Assembly (NCBI GenBank): GCA_965268675.1
Contig: OZ254179.1
Location: 310,001-374,000 of the forward strand
DNA length: 64,000 bases
Direction of reading: 5' to 3'
Source: AAA044-D11 sp009705075
Lineage (GTDB): Bacteria; Actinomycetota; Actinomycetes; Nanopelagicales; Nanopelagicaceae
Positions 1 to 9,163 of this stretch are shown here, piece by piece. The first letter of the stretch is position 1. Every line of letters starts with the position of its first letter. The notes below the pieces were generated by a model, which was given only the letters and a program-made list of their open reading frames with translations, was not told the origin of the DNA and searched no databases. The translations under genes and the position numbers were made by a program.

Positions 1-768
1 GTAGAGGTCATATCCAGGCTGTGCCATAACCGGACCATGCCAGCCATGTGGAACTAAAATAACGTCGCCACTCTTTACTTCAGTAGTTAATTCAAATTCA
101 CGATTATCTGAGGCGCGACCTTGAAAGAATCCAACTGGCTCTGCGCCTTCTTGGGCTGGCAAGTTCTTGCTAACCGCTGCTTCAAAATAATAAATCTCTT
201 CTAAATTAGATTCGACGCCTGGAATATAGGTGTCATGCTTATGAGCAGGCGAGCCCGACCAATTTCCTGCAGGCACAATAATTTCAACGACAATAAATCG
301 ATCTGCGGCGAGTTCGGCAGGATCACCAAAATTATGAACTTGTCTTGATGCTGGCCCTGCGCCACGGGCGAAAACTGGAACGGTTTTGGCTGGAATAAAT
401 TTATCTGGAAAAGAATTCTTGGCCGGCGCTTCTGCAATTATGAAACGGCCGGAACCAGAAATTTTTATTGAAGTATCTATTGAAAGGTAGAGAACATCAG
501 TAGGACCATGAAAAACAGATTTTCGACCGTCTAGTTTCTGCTTCTTTGTATCGCCATTGACAACATATTCAACGGATATTCCATCGCCATCAAGTGGCCA
601 GATAAGTCGTTCAACTTTGTCGCTAGGAATCTCGAAAGTTTTTCCAGGAGAAAGTGTCGCGACTCTGGTTCCGGTGTGCTTCCAGCCAGGGAGTTGATCA
701 TTAACGATTACATCCCAGCCATCAGTGGCTAATTCGCCCTTCCGATAAAAGTAGCGTGGCTTGGTCAT
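1..768 (-). CDS. iolB: 5-deoxy-glucuronate isomerase IolB (3' end cut by window edge)
   Basis: The reverse strand is open from an ATG at 768 to the window edge, giving 256 residues that start MTKPRYFYRKGELATDGWDV. The blocks HKHDT...NLEEIYYFE and VPHGWHGPV followed by MAQPGYDLY are hallmarks of the IolB/KduI cupin family, whose histidines and glutamate bind the metal. IolB converts 5-deoxy-D-glucuronate to 5-dehydro-2-deoxy-D-gluconate, the step after IolD. About 35-45 C-terminal residues should lie left of the window. The gene diverges from the iol operon that starts at 875. iolC, the next kinase, is not in the window and may lie beyond the left edge. Identification is firm. Confidence 0.93.
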   Translation of the reverse strand, partial: MTKPRYFYRKGELATDGWDVIVNDQLPGWKHTGTRVATLSPGKTFEIPSDKVERLIWPLDGDGISVEYVVNGDTKKQKLDGRKSVFHGPTDVLYLSIDTSIKISGSGRFIIAEAPAKNSFPDKFIPAKTVPVFARGAGPASRQVHNFGDPAELAADRFIVVEIIVPAGNWSGSPAHKHDTYIPGVESNLEEIYYFEAAVSKNLPAQEGAEPVGFFQGRASDNREFELTTEVKSGDVILVPHGWHGPVMAQPGYDLY

Positions 769-808
769 GGACCTATCTTTCTACCTAAAGCGGGCAAAGG
801 CTGAGCTA

Positions 809-837
809 TTGATTCAATTGGCGCTTGCGACTATTGT
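809..837 (+). promoter_or_regulatory. Promoter of the plus-strand iol operon
   Basis: TTGATT (809-814) and TATTGT (832-837) are separated by exactly 17 bp. The predicted start of transcription falls near 844, inside the operator-like palindrome at 839-852. The first gene begins at 875 with a good ribosome site (AGGGGAG, about 860-866). Seen as sequence match only; no transcript data. Confidence 0.6.
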
Positions 838-838
838 T

Positions 839-852
839 TTGGAGCGGTCCAA
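839..852. promoter_or_regulatory. LacI-family operator-like palindrome
   Basis: TTGGAGCGGTCCAA has 5-base perfect arms (TTGGA/TCCAA) and a central CG, the layout typical of LacI-family operators. It sits just downstream of the -10 hexamer and over the predicted transcription start, a classic repression position. The second gene of the operon (1843-2868) is a LacI regulator, so autoregulation is the simple reading. Binding is inferred. Confidence 0.55.
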
Positions 853-874
853 CTCTAGCAGGGGAGCAAGTCAA

Positions 875-1846
875 ATGGCCAAGGTGGCAGTAACAGGATC
901 TAATGGATTCGTTGGCGGAAACATCGCCAATATGTTGCTGGCTGCTGGGCATGAAGTTCTCGGCTTAGTAAGAAGCGAAGCGACCAAACCATTACCTTGG
1001 AAAACATTGGTTACAGATTTAAGCAGTACTCAGTCATTAACCGAGGCGACAAGAGGGTGCGATGCAATCGTCCATTCTGGAATTGCAAATGATTTCAACA
1101 AACTACAACAGAATCGCACCTATGCCTACGATTCATTTGTCGGATTAACGCAGCGAGTTACCCACGCGGCAAATAAAAACAGCGCGCAAGTTATTTATAT
1201 TTCAACTGGTTGGGTCATGGATGGCACAGGTCATATGGTTCCAGAATCAGATACTGGAAACCCAGTAAATTTCTATGGAGTTTTGAAATCTCTTGGTGAG
1301 CAAGTGATTCGAGATCTGGCACCAGAGACTGGCGTTATTGCTCGAGTGGATGGCGTGATGGGGATACACCAAACCCTAGAAGTTGGACCAAGAACTCAAG
1401 ATGTCGGGTTTGGATATTTTGCTTCAGCACTAGTTGCAGATTTAAAAGCGGGTAAAACTTTTACGGTATTTGGTGGTGAACTAGTAAATAAAGTAACTGC
1501 TCCTTCACTCGCTTCAGAGATTGGAGCCCAGATTGAGCGGATTGTTTCACGTAAGGCATCTGGAACTTTTCACCTAGTAGGAGATGATGCAATTAATCGC
1601 ATGGATTATGCGAGATTAATCTGCGAAATATTTGAACTAGATCAATCACTGTTACGTGAAGCTGAGCCACCACTTGCAGACCAATTCCCAGGTAACGTGC
1701 CAGTTGATACCTCACTTTCAAATCTTGTAACGAAGGAAGCTTTAGGATTGGGCGCAACTTCGCTTAAAGATTTATTAATTGCACTACGAACTGAAATTGA
1801 TACTGGGAAAATTACAGCCATAACAAAACCAGAGGCTCTGCAATGA
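875..1846 (+). CDS. NAD(P)-dependent epimerase/dehydratase (extended SDR)
   Basis: This 323-residue protein starts with a Rossmann glycine motif, VTGSNGFVGG (residues 5-14), and has the D/GCDAIVHSG segment and a YGVLKSLGE active-site YxxxK at mid-protein, with STGWV before it as the serine element. It is therefore an extended short-chain dehydrogenase acting on a sugar or nucleotide sugar; the substrate cannot be told. I chose the ATG at 875 over a longer TTG reading from 761, because a ribosome site AGGGGAG lies 8 bases upstream and the extra 38 residues have no family counterpart and overlap the iolB start. It is the first gene of the iol operon and overlaps lacI by four bases (ATGA). Confidence 0.8.
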   Translation: MAKVAVTGSNGFVGGNIANMLLAAGHEVLGLVRSEATKPLPWKTLVTDLSSTQSLTEATRGCDAIVHSGIANDFNKLQQNRTYAYDSFVGLTQRVTHAANKNSAQVIYISTGWVMDGTGHMVPESDTGNPVNFYGVLKSLGEQVIRDLAPETGVIARVDGVMGIHQTLEVGPRTQDVGFGYFASALVADLKAGKTFTVFGGELVNKVTAPSLASEIGAQIERIVSRKASGTFHLVGDDAINRMDYARLICEIFELDQSLLREAEPPLADQFPGNVPVDTSLSNLVTKEALGLGATSLKDLLIALRTEIDTGKITAITKPEALQ

Positions 1847-2868
1847 CAACCAATGCAAGGACTAAACGTCCTACGATTCGTGATGTTGCGGCAAAAGCCG
1901 GGGTTTCAAAGTCACTGGTTTCACTGGTTTATTCCACTCCGCAAGCGGTAAGCCAACACCGTCGAGATTTAGTGATGAAGGCTGCAGATGAACTTGGCTT
2001 CTCTCCAAACTTTTTGGCTAGATCACTTGCAACAGATACCGGAACTTTCGTCGGAATCTTGGTAGCAGATTTACATAATCCGCTATTCGCACAAATCGTT
2101 GATCAGGTGCGTTCTGCCCTTGAAGCAAAAGGTGAATACAGCTTTATGACTTCAGCGATGTTGCCGAATGCTGCCGGCGAACAAGTGATTGATTCTCGAA
2201 CAGTTAACGCACTAATTGATCTCCGCCCAAAGAGCGTCCTCGTTGTTGGATCTATCCCAGATATGAACCAACTTTCGGCGCTTCCTGAAAAGGTATCTAT
2301 TGTTGTTGCTAGTGCGATTCCTGAAGATTTGCCCCGCGCTACAGTGGTCCGTTCAAATGATGAAATTGGAATGCGTTTATTAATTGAACATCTCGTCGAA
2401 AGCGGTCACAAGAAAATTGCGCATATCTCTGTAATGGAGGGCTTAGTCGCCAAGAGTCGCCGCGAAGCTTATAAGTCCATAATGAATGAGCAAGGGCTAG
2501 GCAAATACATTCAAATAGAATTCGCCAAGAAAGCCACGGAAACGGCCGGCTTTGAAGCGGCAGCGAAACTTCTAGATTCAAAAAATTCGCCTACTGCAAT
2601 CACTTCTTACAATGATTTGCTCGCAATCGGTGCGCAGGGTGCAAGTGGTTCAGAAATTGCAATTGTGGGCTATGACAACACCTTCTTGGCGGAGTTACGA
2701 CAGATTTCACTTACCTCGATTGATCCCGGAAACGATGAAATCGCGCTAAAGGCTGCAGAGCTATTGGCTGAGAAAACGATAGATACTGCGAAACCAGGTA
2801 AGACTTATTTGCTCGAACCCAAGTTAGTAGTCAGAAACTCTTCCAAAACTTTAGTAAAGGCGAATTGA
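1843..2868 (+). CDS. LacI-family transcriptional regulator
   Basis: The 341-residue protein opens with a LacI helix-turn-helix, TIRDVAAKAGVSKSLVSLVY (residues 11-30), followed by the hinge helix LGFSPNFLARSLAT and a periplasmic-binding-protein-like effector domain (VGILVADLHNPLFAQIVDQV onward; IVGYDNTFLAELRQISLTSID near the end). Effector domains of this type bind small sugars, here probably inositol or a pathway intermediate. It overlaps the gene before by ATGA and is followed one base later by the aldehyde dehydrogenase, so it is made from the operon it likely controls. The palindrome at 839-852 is the candidate operator. Confidence 0.88.
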   Translation: MTTNARTKRPTIRDVAAKAGVSKSLVSLVYSTPQAVSQHRRDLVMKAADELGFSPNFLARSLATDTGTFVGILVADLHNPLFAQIVDQVRSALEAKGEYSFMTSAMLPNAAGEQVIDSRTVNALIDLRPKSVLVVGSIPDMNQLSALPEKVSIVVASAIPEDLPRATVVRSNDEIGMRLLIEHLVESGHKKIAHISVMEGLVAKSRREAYKSIMNEQGLGKYIQIEFAKKATETAGFEAAAKLLDSKNSPTAITSYNDLLAIGAQGASGSEIAIVGYDNTFLAELRQISLTSIDPGNDEIALKAAELLAEKTIDTAKPGKTYLLEPKLVVRNSSKTLVKAN

Positions 2869-2869
2869 A

Positions 2870-4258
2870 ATGAAATTAGAAGAGATTAAGTCGCCCTTTG
2901 ATGGCGCGGTCGTTGGTGAAGCCCCCGTAGCCGCTGTTGCTGATGTTGATTTAGCAATAACAAAAGCAGTCTCAGGCGCTGATTTGTGGCGTCACACTCC
3001 AGCACATGTTCGTAGTGCAATCTTGTTAAAAGCAGCGGCACTTGCGGATGAACGAAGTGAAGAGATCGCTCAAATTATCTCTGGCGAGAATGGTAAATCT
3101 CTACTTGAAGCTAGAGGAGAAGCATCTAGGTCCGGAGAGATAATTCGCCTTGCCGCCTTTGAAGGTTCTCAACTTTACGGTTCAACACTTCCGTTAGATG
3201 CAAATAAAGGAACTGGGTTAGAGAAGCTTGGTTTCACCATGCGCCAACCAGTCGGTGTCGTTGTCGCGATCACGCCATTTAATTATCCGGCGCTTCTAGT
3301 GCTACACAAGATTGCCCCAGCACTTGCAGTAGGTAATTCAGTTGTTCTTAAGCCTGCGCGGACCACACCGCTAACTGCAATTGCACTTGCTAAGTGTTTT
3401 ACCGATGCTGGACTTCCAGATGGCGTCTTGCAAGTTATAACTGGGTCTGGCTCTCAACTCGGGGATGCACTCGTAATGGATCCGCGGGTACGTAAGATTT
3501 CATTTACTGGTTCTACTTCAACCGGAACTCATATTTCTAGCGTTGCTGGCGTTAAGAAACTCTCCCTGGAACTCGGATCTTCTTGTCCAGTAGTAGTACT
3601 TGATGATGCTGATATTGAATATGCAACAGATGCAATTGCCCTAGGCGGATATATAAATGCTGGACAGGTTTGTATCTCTGTTCAACGGGTAATCGTTGAC
3701 GAGAAAATTATGGGCAATTTTCTGGATGCCTTAAAGCCAAAAGTTGAAGCGATAAAAGTGGGCAATCCAAAGAGTGAAGAGACAAAAGTCGGAACTTTAA
3801 TTAGCGAAACTGAGGCTATTCGCGTAGAGAATTCAATCAAGCAAGCGGTGAATGAAGGTGCAACGCTTCTTACGGGTGGTGCTCGCGATAAAACAATTAT
3901 CAAGCCGGCAATCATTTGCAACGTCGATCCGAAATCAGCCTTCGCACAAGATGAATTATTTGGTCCAGCAATTGCCGTTAGTTCTGCATCAGGTATCAAA
4001 GAGGCAATTAACCTTGCAAATAGCACCGTTTATGGCTTAGGAGCTGGGGTCTTCACCAAGAATGTGGATCTCGCAATTCAATCAGCGCGCGAGATTGATG
4101 CTGGAATTATTCATATTAACTGGACGCCACTTTGGCGCGCAGACTTGATGCCTTATGGCGGACTTAAATCAAGTGGCGTAGGTAAAGAGGGTGTTCGTTC
4201 TACTGTAAATGAAATGACCGAAGAGAAAACCATAATCCTTCACGGACGAAGCTGGTAG
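2870..4258 (+). CDS. NAD(P)+-dependent aldehyde dehydrogenase
   Basis: A 462-residue aldehyde dehydrogenase. Visible signatures are ITPFNYPALL with the cofactor-binding VVLKPARTTP, the FTGSTSTG Rossmann turn, the catalytic glutamate in LELGSS, the nucleophile cysteine in GQVCIS, and DELFGP. It oxidises an aldehyde to an acid; the class looks like lactaldehyde/glyceraldehyde dehydrogenases. In standard inositol catabolism the dehydrogenase is IolA (methylmalonate-semialdehyde dehydrogenase), which is longer (about 485-500 residues) and usually reads GQRCMA at the cysteine, so I do not call this iolA. It may oxidise the aldehyde released by the aldolase encoded at 6238. One base separates it from lacI. 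Confidence 0.85.
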   Translation: MKLEEIKSPFDGAVVGEAPVAAVADVDLAITKAVSGADLWRHTPAHVRSAILLKAAALADERSEEIAQIISGENGKSLLEARGEASRSGEIIRLAAFEGSQLYGSTLPLDANKGTGLEKLGFTMRQPVGVVVAITPFNYPALLVLHKIAPALAVGNSVVLKPARTTPLTAIALAKCFTDAGLPDGVLQVITGSGSQLGDALVMDPRVRKISFTGSTSTGTHISSVAGVKKLSLELGSSCPVVVLDDADIEYATDAIALGGYINAGQVCISVQRVIVDEKIMGNFLDALKPKVEAIKVGNPKSEETKVGTLISETEAIRVENSIKQAVNEGATLLTGGARDKTIIKPAIICNVDPKSAFAQDELFGPAIAVSSASGIKEAINLANSTVYGLGAGVFTKNVDLAIQSAREIDAGIIHINWTPLWRADLMPYGGLKSSGVGKEGVRSTVNEMTEEKTIILHGRSW

Positions 4259-4272
4259 GAGAAAGAGGAAAA

Positions 4273-6237
4273 ATGACAAATCCAAATTTTGGAGCAACCG
4301 AACGTTTAACGGTTGGCCAAGCAGTTGTGCGCTTTATCGCTGCGCAATACACAGTTGCTGATGGTGTGAAGCGCAGATTCATTCCTGCTGCAATGGGAAT
4401 TTTTGGACATGGCAACGTTGCTGGACTCGGGCAAGCACTTGATCAATACAACGACATCCTCCCTTTCGTTCAAGGCCGTAACGAACAAGGTTTAACACAT
4501 GCTGCAATTGGTTTTGCTAAGGCATCAAATCGCACTCAGACCTTTGCGGTTACTGCATCAATCGGACCCGGTGCTTTAAATATGGTTACAGCCGCAGGAC
4601 TTGCAACAGTTAATCATCTTCCGGTTCTCCTTCTTCCTGGTGATTCATATACGACCCGTCGCCAAGGTCCCGTTCTTCAACAGCTCGAACATCCACTTGG
4701 GCCAGATATTTCAGTGAACGATGCCTTCCGACCAATTGCTAAATACTTTGATCGTATTACGCGCCCAGAACAACTTCTGTATTCGCTACCAAGCGCCTTT
4801 AGAACTCTGGCAAATCCTGTTGAAACTGGCACTGTTGTCTTAGCACTCCCACAAGATCTGCAATCACATGCTTTTGATTTTCCTAAGGCCTTCTTCGAAG
4901 AACGTATCTGGAAGATTCGCCGAACAATTCCTGATCGTGAAGATATTGGAGCAGTTGCAAATCTAATTAAAGGCGCAAAGAAGCCGCTAATCATTGCTGG
5001 TGGTGGCGTGATTTATTCAAGTGCTACAAGTGAACTAGAAGCGTTTGCAAATGCCACAGGTATTCCAGTGGCTGAAACTTTCGGCGGCAAAGGTGCAATT
5101 CAAAAGCCAGGAGATTGGCACTTGATGGGCCTTGGCTTAGAAGGATCGCCTGAAACAAATAAGTTAGTAGCCGAAGCAGATCTAATCCTCTCAATTGGAA
5201 CAAGGCTGACTGACTTCGCAACAGGTTCACAATCGATGTTCCAGAATCCAAGCGTTAAATTTGCTTCGATAAATATCGCAGAACTCGATGCAATCAAACA
5301 AGGTGCAGTAGCAATTCTTGGTGATGCAAAACTTTCTTTAATTGAACTTAGCGCTGCGGTAGCTGGCTATAAAGTTCCATCTGAGTGGGCCACAAAGATT
5401 AAGAGCGGCGTAACAATCTGGGCTAAGCAATTAGCAGATGCGATCAATCCAGAGTTGCTTTTCGATAAGAAAACGCTCCCTGATTCTCCAGTTACAAATG
5501 CAGTTATCACTCAGGGACAGTTAATTGGTCTCATGAATGAAACTGCAAAGAGTGGCGATGTGATTATTGCGGCAGCAGGTGGCGCTCCTGGTGATATTCA
5601 AAAAGCCTGGGATGCAACTAACGGAAAGTTTGTGCATTTGGAATTCGGTTTCTCTTGCATGGGTTATGAAATTCCTGCAGGTATCGGAGTAAGACTTGCA
5701 ACCCCAGATCAAACAAAGCGCGTACTTGTGTTTATCGGTGACGGCACATTTGTTATGGCTCCAACAGAGCTAGTCACTGCTGCGCAAGAAGGAATTAACA
5801 TGACAGTTGTGGTCTCTGAAAATCACGGCTATCAAGTAATTCGCCGTCTCCAAATGTGGCGCGTTGGTAACCATTTTGGTAACGAATTTAGATACCGCCA
5901 AGAAGGCCCATCAGTTGCGGAAGCGGGCGAGGCTAAAGGTGCTGCGCCAAGACTTGAGGGCGATTATTTGGATATCGATATTGTGAAAATGTCTGAAGGA
6001 ATGGGAGCAACTGCGATTTATGCAACAACTCCGGCAGAGATTCGTAAAGCTCTGGAAGATGCCCGCAACATTAAAGGCCCTGTTGTAATAGTTGTTCCAA
6101 CTATTCAACATGCAAATCTTCCAGCTTCAAATGTTTGGTGGGATGTTGCACCAGCAGAAGTATCAACTCAACCATGGGTTGCTGCGATTCGTAAAGATTA
6201 CGAAGAGGGACTATCAACCCAAAGATGGCATGCCTAA
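4273..6237 (+). CDS. iolD: 3D-(3,5/4)-trihydroxycyclohexane-1,2-dione hydrolase IolD
   Basis: A 654-residue thiamine-diphosphate enzyme. The N-terminal domain carries the catalytic glutamate in the QGRNEQGLTHAAIGFAKA block, the middle domain has the binding fold (PLIIAGGGVIYS, ETFGGKGAI), and the C-terminal TPP site runs from GDGTFVMAP to SENHGYQVI. It opens the ring of trihydroxycyclohexanedione to 5-deoxy-glucuronate, the substrate of IolB. The length matches IolD (about 640-650), which is longer than acetolactate synthase. A ribosome site (AGAGGAAA) precedes the ATG, 14 bases after the upstream gene; the next gene starts directly after its stop codon. Confidence 0.93.
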   Translation: MTNPNFGATERLTVGQAVVRFIAAQYTVADGVKRRFIPAAMGIFGHGNVAGLGQALDQYNDILPFVQGRNEQGLTHAAIGFAKASNRTQTFAVTASIGPGALNMVTAAGLATVNHLPVLLLPGDSYTTRRQGPVLQQLEHPLGPDISVNDAFRPIAKYFDRITRPEQLLYSLPSAFRTLANPVETGTVVLALPQDLQSHAFDFPKAFFEERIWKIRRTIPDREDIGAVANLIKGAKKPLIIAGGGVIYSSATSELEAFANATGIPVAETFGGKGAIQKPGDWHLMGLGLEGSPETNKLVAEADLILSIGTRLTDFATGSQSMFQNPSVKFASINIAELDAIKQGAVAILGDAKLSLIELSAAVAGYKVPSEWATKIKSGVTIWAKQLADAINPELLFDKKTLPDSPVTNAVITQGQLIGLMNETAKSGDVIIAAAGGAPGDIQKAWDATNGKFVHLEFGFSCMGYEIPAGIGVRLATPDQTKRVLVFIGDGTFVMAPTELVTAAQEGINMTVVVSENHGYQVIRRLQMWRVGNHFGNEFRYRQEGPSVAEAGEAKGAAPRLEGDYLDIDIVKMSEGMGATAIYATTPAEIRKALEDARNIKGPVVIVVPTIQHANLPASNVWWDVAPAEVSTQPWVAAIRKDYEEGLSTQRWHA

Positions 6238-6978
6238 ATGCATAAATTCACCGATCCGCAGGCGCTAACTATTGGAACCTTTCTCGGAATGGGTTCACCA
6301 ATGGCAACAGAAATCGCTGCCGTTAGCGGTGCTGATTGGGTTTTGCTTGACTTGGAACATGGTGGCGCGGGCGAAGATTTAATTGGGCCAACAGTCGTTG
6401 CTGGAATGGCATATGCAATTCCGACACTGGTTCGAGTTGAATCAATGGAGCGAATTCGAATCGGGAGAGCGCTGGACGCGGGTGCATCTGGAGTGATGAT
6501 TCCGCGAATTGAAACTCCGGAACAAGTAGTTGCTGTTGTAAAACATATGTCATACCCACCTTTTGGTGATCGCGGAGTTGCTACTTATAACCGGTCTGCA
6601 AAATGGGGTCGCGATTTATCAGGCTTAACCGAAAAATCAAAGGCAGCCTGCATTATTCAAATTGAAACTTTAAAAGCACTGGATAACGTCGAAGAGATTG
6701 CAGGAATTGACGGCGTTGATTTGCTCTTTGTCGGGCCATTGGATTTAAGTTTCGCACTAGGTGTTCCACGCGATTTTAAGAACCCTAAGTTCTTAGAAGC
6801 GACAGCCAAGGTTGTTGCGGCAGCAAAGGCAAATAATAAAGTTGCTGGGATATTGGCGGCAGATGCAAGTGCTGCATCTACTTTTATCGAGCAAGGATTT
6901 AAATTCATAGCGATCGGATCAGACTCAACCCTGCTTGCAGGTGCAATTACTAACCTCATAACTCAACTCAAGAAATAG
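6238..6978 (+). CDS. HpcH/HpaI-family class II aldolase
   Basis: The 246-residue protein has the family landmarks: GADWVLLDLEHG near residue 32-43 (catalytic histidine), GVMIPRIETPEQ, CIIQIET (metal-binding glutamate) and VDLLFVGPLDLS (metal-binding aspartate). Relatives cleave 2-keto-3-deoxy sugar acids, such as 2-keto-3-deoxy-rhamnonate, or 4-hydroxy-2-oxo-heptanedioate, to pyruvate and an aldehyde. Its ATG directly follows the iolD stop with no gap, so translation is probably coupled. The usual inositol aldolase IolJ is a fructose-bisphosphate-aldolase-like protein; this one belongs to another fold. It may substitute for IolJ or serve a side branch; this is inference. Confidence 0.85.
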   Translation: MHKFTDPQALTIGTFLGMGSPMATEIAAVSGADWVLLDLEHGGAGEDLIGPTVVAGMAYAIPTLVRVESMERIRIGRALDAGASGVMIPRIETPEQVVAVVKHMSYPPFGDRGVATYNRSAKWGRDLSGLTEKSKAACIIQIETLKALDNVEEIAGIDGVDLLFVGPLDLSFALGVPRDFKNPKFLEATAKVVAAAKANNKVAGILAADASAASTFIEQGFKFIAIGSDSTLLAGAITNLITQLKK

Positions 6979-6986
6979 GGAAGAAC

Positions 6987-8207
6987 ATGACTTCAGCAGT
7001 TCCTAAGCGCAACGTTGGTATTGGATTAATCAGCGTCGGCTGGATGGGCAAAGTGCACTCCCGTGCATATCAATCGCTACCTATTGTTTACCCAGAACTG
7101 GGAATCAAACCTCGCTTGGTCATAGCTGCGGATAACGTGCAGGAACGTGCAGATTATGCGGTCAATGTTCTTGGCTATGAGAGTTCAACTTTAGATTACA
7201 AAGATGTTTTAGCCCATCCCGATGTTGAAGTTGTTTCAATCTGCGCCCCAAATTTCTTGCATGCCGAAATTGGAATTGCAGCAGCAAAGGCTGGTAAGTC
7301 TTTTTGGATTGAAAAGCCGGTAGGGCGCGGAGCTAACGAAACCGAAGCTGTTGAGGCGGCCGCAATTGCAGCCGGAGTAACTACAACAATTGGTTTTAAC
7401 TATCGAAATGCTCCTGCTGTAGAACATGCTAAACAGTTGATTGCTAGTGGCGCTCTCGGGCGAATCACAAATATTCGCGGAACTTTCTTCGCTGACTATT
7501 CTGCCGAGCCAAATGGCGCACTCTCTTGGCGCTTTATCCGCAAGTTTGCTGGAAGTGGAGTACTCGGAGATTTGATGGGGCACCTTGCAGATTTAGTTCA
7601 ATATTTAGTTGGACCTATCGCAGAAGTTAGTGGAATTACTAAGACTGTAATAACCGAAAGACCTGTTTTGGAAATGGGGAGTGGGACACATTTCTCAGTT
7701 ATCGAGGGCGGAAAGATGGAGCCCGTTGAAAATGAAGATTATGGTGGCGCACTTATCCGTTTTGCAGATAATGCAATTGCTGCTGGTGCAGTCGGCACTA
7801 TCGAAGCTTCGAGAGTTGCGGTTGGTCCGCGAGCAAGTTACACCTTCGAAATCTATGGAACCGAGGGATCAGTTAAGTGGGACTTCGAACGTATGAATGA
7901 GATTGAAATCGCAATTGGCCGGAAGGGCGATCACGTTGGATACCAACGCGTTATGGCTTCGCCTTCATTTGGTGATTTTGGAAACTTCCAACCAGGCGCT
8001 GGAACATCAATGGGCTATGACGATTTGAAGATTGTTGAAGCTCGTAAATTTCTTGAAGCATACTTTGGGGGAGTAGCTAAGAACTCAAATATTCATGATG
8101 CGGTTTCGGCCGCGCGCGTAGTTTCCGCAATCGAAGAATCTGCAGCATCAAAGAACTGGGTATCGATTAAACCAGCAACAGGAACAACGGCGGCGATTAC
8201 AAAGTAA
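6987..8207 (+). CDS. Gfo/Idh/MocA-family oxidoreductase
   Basis: A 406-residue NAD(P)-dependent sugar or inositol dehydrogenase. The N-terminal Rossmann motif is GLISVGWMGKVHSRAY, the family lysine lies in WIEKPVGRG (EKP motif), and GSGVLGDLMGHLADLVQYLVG holds the G-x-x-x-D...H catalytic block of the C-terminal domain. The protein is longer than IolG (about 335-345), so it belongs to a different subgroup. It may oxidise a second inositol isomer or a keto sugar. It lies between the aldolase and a hydroxyacid dehydrogenase in the operon, and its stop overlaps the next start (TAATG). Confidence 0.85.
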   Translation: MTSAVPKRNVGIGLISVGWMGKVHSRAYQSLPIVYPELGIKPRLVIAADNVQERADYAVNVLGYESSTLDYKDVLAHPDVEVVSICAPNFLHAEIGIAAAKAGKSFWIEKPVGRGANETEAVEAAAIAAGVTTTIGFNYRNAPAVEHAKQLIASGALGRITNIRGTFFADYSAEPNGALSWRFIRKFAGSGVLGDLMGHLADLVQYLVGPIAEVSGITKTVITERPVLEMGSGTHFSVIEGGKMEPVENEDYGGALIRFADNAIAAGAVGTIEASRVAVGPRASYTFEIYGTEGSVKWDFERMNEIEIAIGRKGDHVGYQRVMASPSFGDFGNFQPGAGTSMGYDDLKIVEARKFLEAYFGGVAKNSNIHDAVSAARVVSAIEESAASKNWVSIKPATGTTAAITK

Positions 8208-9163
8208 TGAGCAAAACTTCGACTCAAATTATTGTTGGCTTAGGGCCAATCGCTACTGAAATAGTTGCGCCAATTTTGGGTTCAGGTTTCGTTTATGTAG
8301 AAAATCCGGCGCCTAAAGATTTGGAAGTTGCGGAAGGCGCTATTGTTCGCGCAGCCTTTGAATTCAATAAATCAGTTTTTGATTCAATGCCCAATCTAAA
8401 AGTTATTGCTCGCACCGGTGTGGGTACTGAACTGGTTGATTTAGATGAAGCTGATTCTCGCAATATTCCAGTAATCATCACACCAGGCAGCAATACAAAT
8501 GCGGTTGCTGAAGGAACTTTTGCCCAGATTCTTCATCTATCTAAGCGCCTTGGCCCGCTAACTAAACTTGTTTCTGCAGGAAACTGGAATGAGCGAACCA
8601 ATTATTTGGTTGGTGATCTTGAGGGCCAAACCCTAGGAATTATTGGATATGGACGTATCGGTGCCCGGGTTGCAAAAATAGCTTCGGTCTTTGGAATGAA
8701 AGTATTTGCATCAGACCCATATGCCGTTATCCCAAATGAATTAAGCGTTGAGTCCCTCGAATATTTATTGGCAAACTCTGATGTACTAACTTTGCATCTT
8801 CCACTTACAGATCAAACACACGGGTTAATTGGTGAGAGCGCATTTAAAGTTATGAAGCAAGGAGCAATCTTGGTGAATTGTTCGAGAGGCGCTCTCATCA
8901 ATTTAGATGAAGCCCTTGTTGCACTAAAGAGCGGAAAACTAGGCGGCTTAGGCTTAGATGTCTTTGATCCTGAACCTCCCAAGCACCACGAAATTTTCAG
9001 CCATGAAAACGTTGTTCTAACGCCACATGTAATGGGGCTGAGTAAGCAGGCAACTATCGCAACATATGAAATGGCAGCACAAGGCGTACGAGATTTTTTA
9101 ACCGGAGTTAAACCACAAGCAATCGCTAATCTAAAAAACGAAAAAGACAGGAGCACCAAATGA
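8207..9163 (+). CDS. D-2-hydroxyacid dehydrogenase (SerA/GhrB-like)
   Basis: A 318-residue protein with the D-isomer-specific 2-hydroxyacid dehydrogenase layout: ARTGVGTELVDL in the substrate domain, the nucleotide motif LGIIGYGRIGARVAKIA, and the catalytic Arg-Glu-His set in NCSRGALI, FDPEPP and TPHVMG. It interconverts a 2-oxo acid and a D-2-hydroxy acid using NAD(P)H. It has no C-terminal ACT domain, so it is not a standard SerA. Inside the iol operon it may reduce a 2-keto sugar acid or hydroxypyruvate-like product. Start and stop overlap both neighbours (TAATG before, ATGA after). Confidence 0.83.
   Translation: MSKTSTQIIVGLGPIATEIVAPILGSGFVYVENPAPKDLEVAEGAIVRAAFEFNKSVFDSMPNLKVIARTGVGTELVDLDEADSRNIPVIITPGSNTNAVAEGTFAQILHLSKRLGPLTKLVSAGNWNERTNYLVGDLEGQTLGIIGYGRIGARVAKIASVFGMKVFASDPYAVIPNELSVESLEYLLANSDVLTLHLPLTDQTHGLIGESAFKVMKQGAILVNCSRGALINLDEALVALKSGKLGGLGLDVFDPEPPKHHEIFSHENVVLTPHVMGLSKQATIATYEMAAQGVRDFLTGVKPQAIANLKNEKDRSTK

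Noticed and set aside
761..874. N-terminal extension of the epimerase to a TTG at 761
   Set aside because: It overlaps the iolB start, contains the operon promoter and operator, and the Rossmann motif begins properly after the ATG at 875, which has a good ribosome site.
2870..4258. Calling the aldehyde dehydrogenase iolA
   Set aside because: It is about 25-40 residues shorter than IolA and reads GQVCIS instead of GQRCMA at the nucleophile; general ALDH is the safer call.
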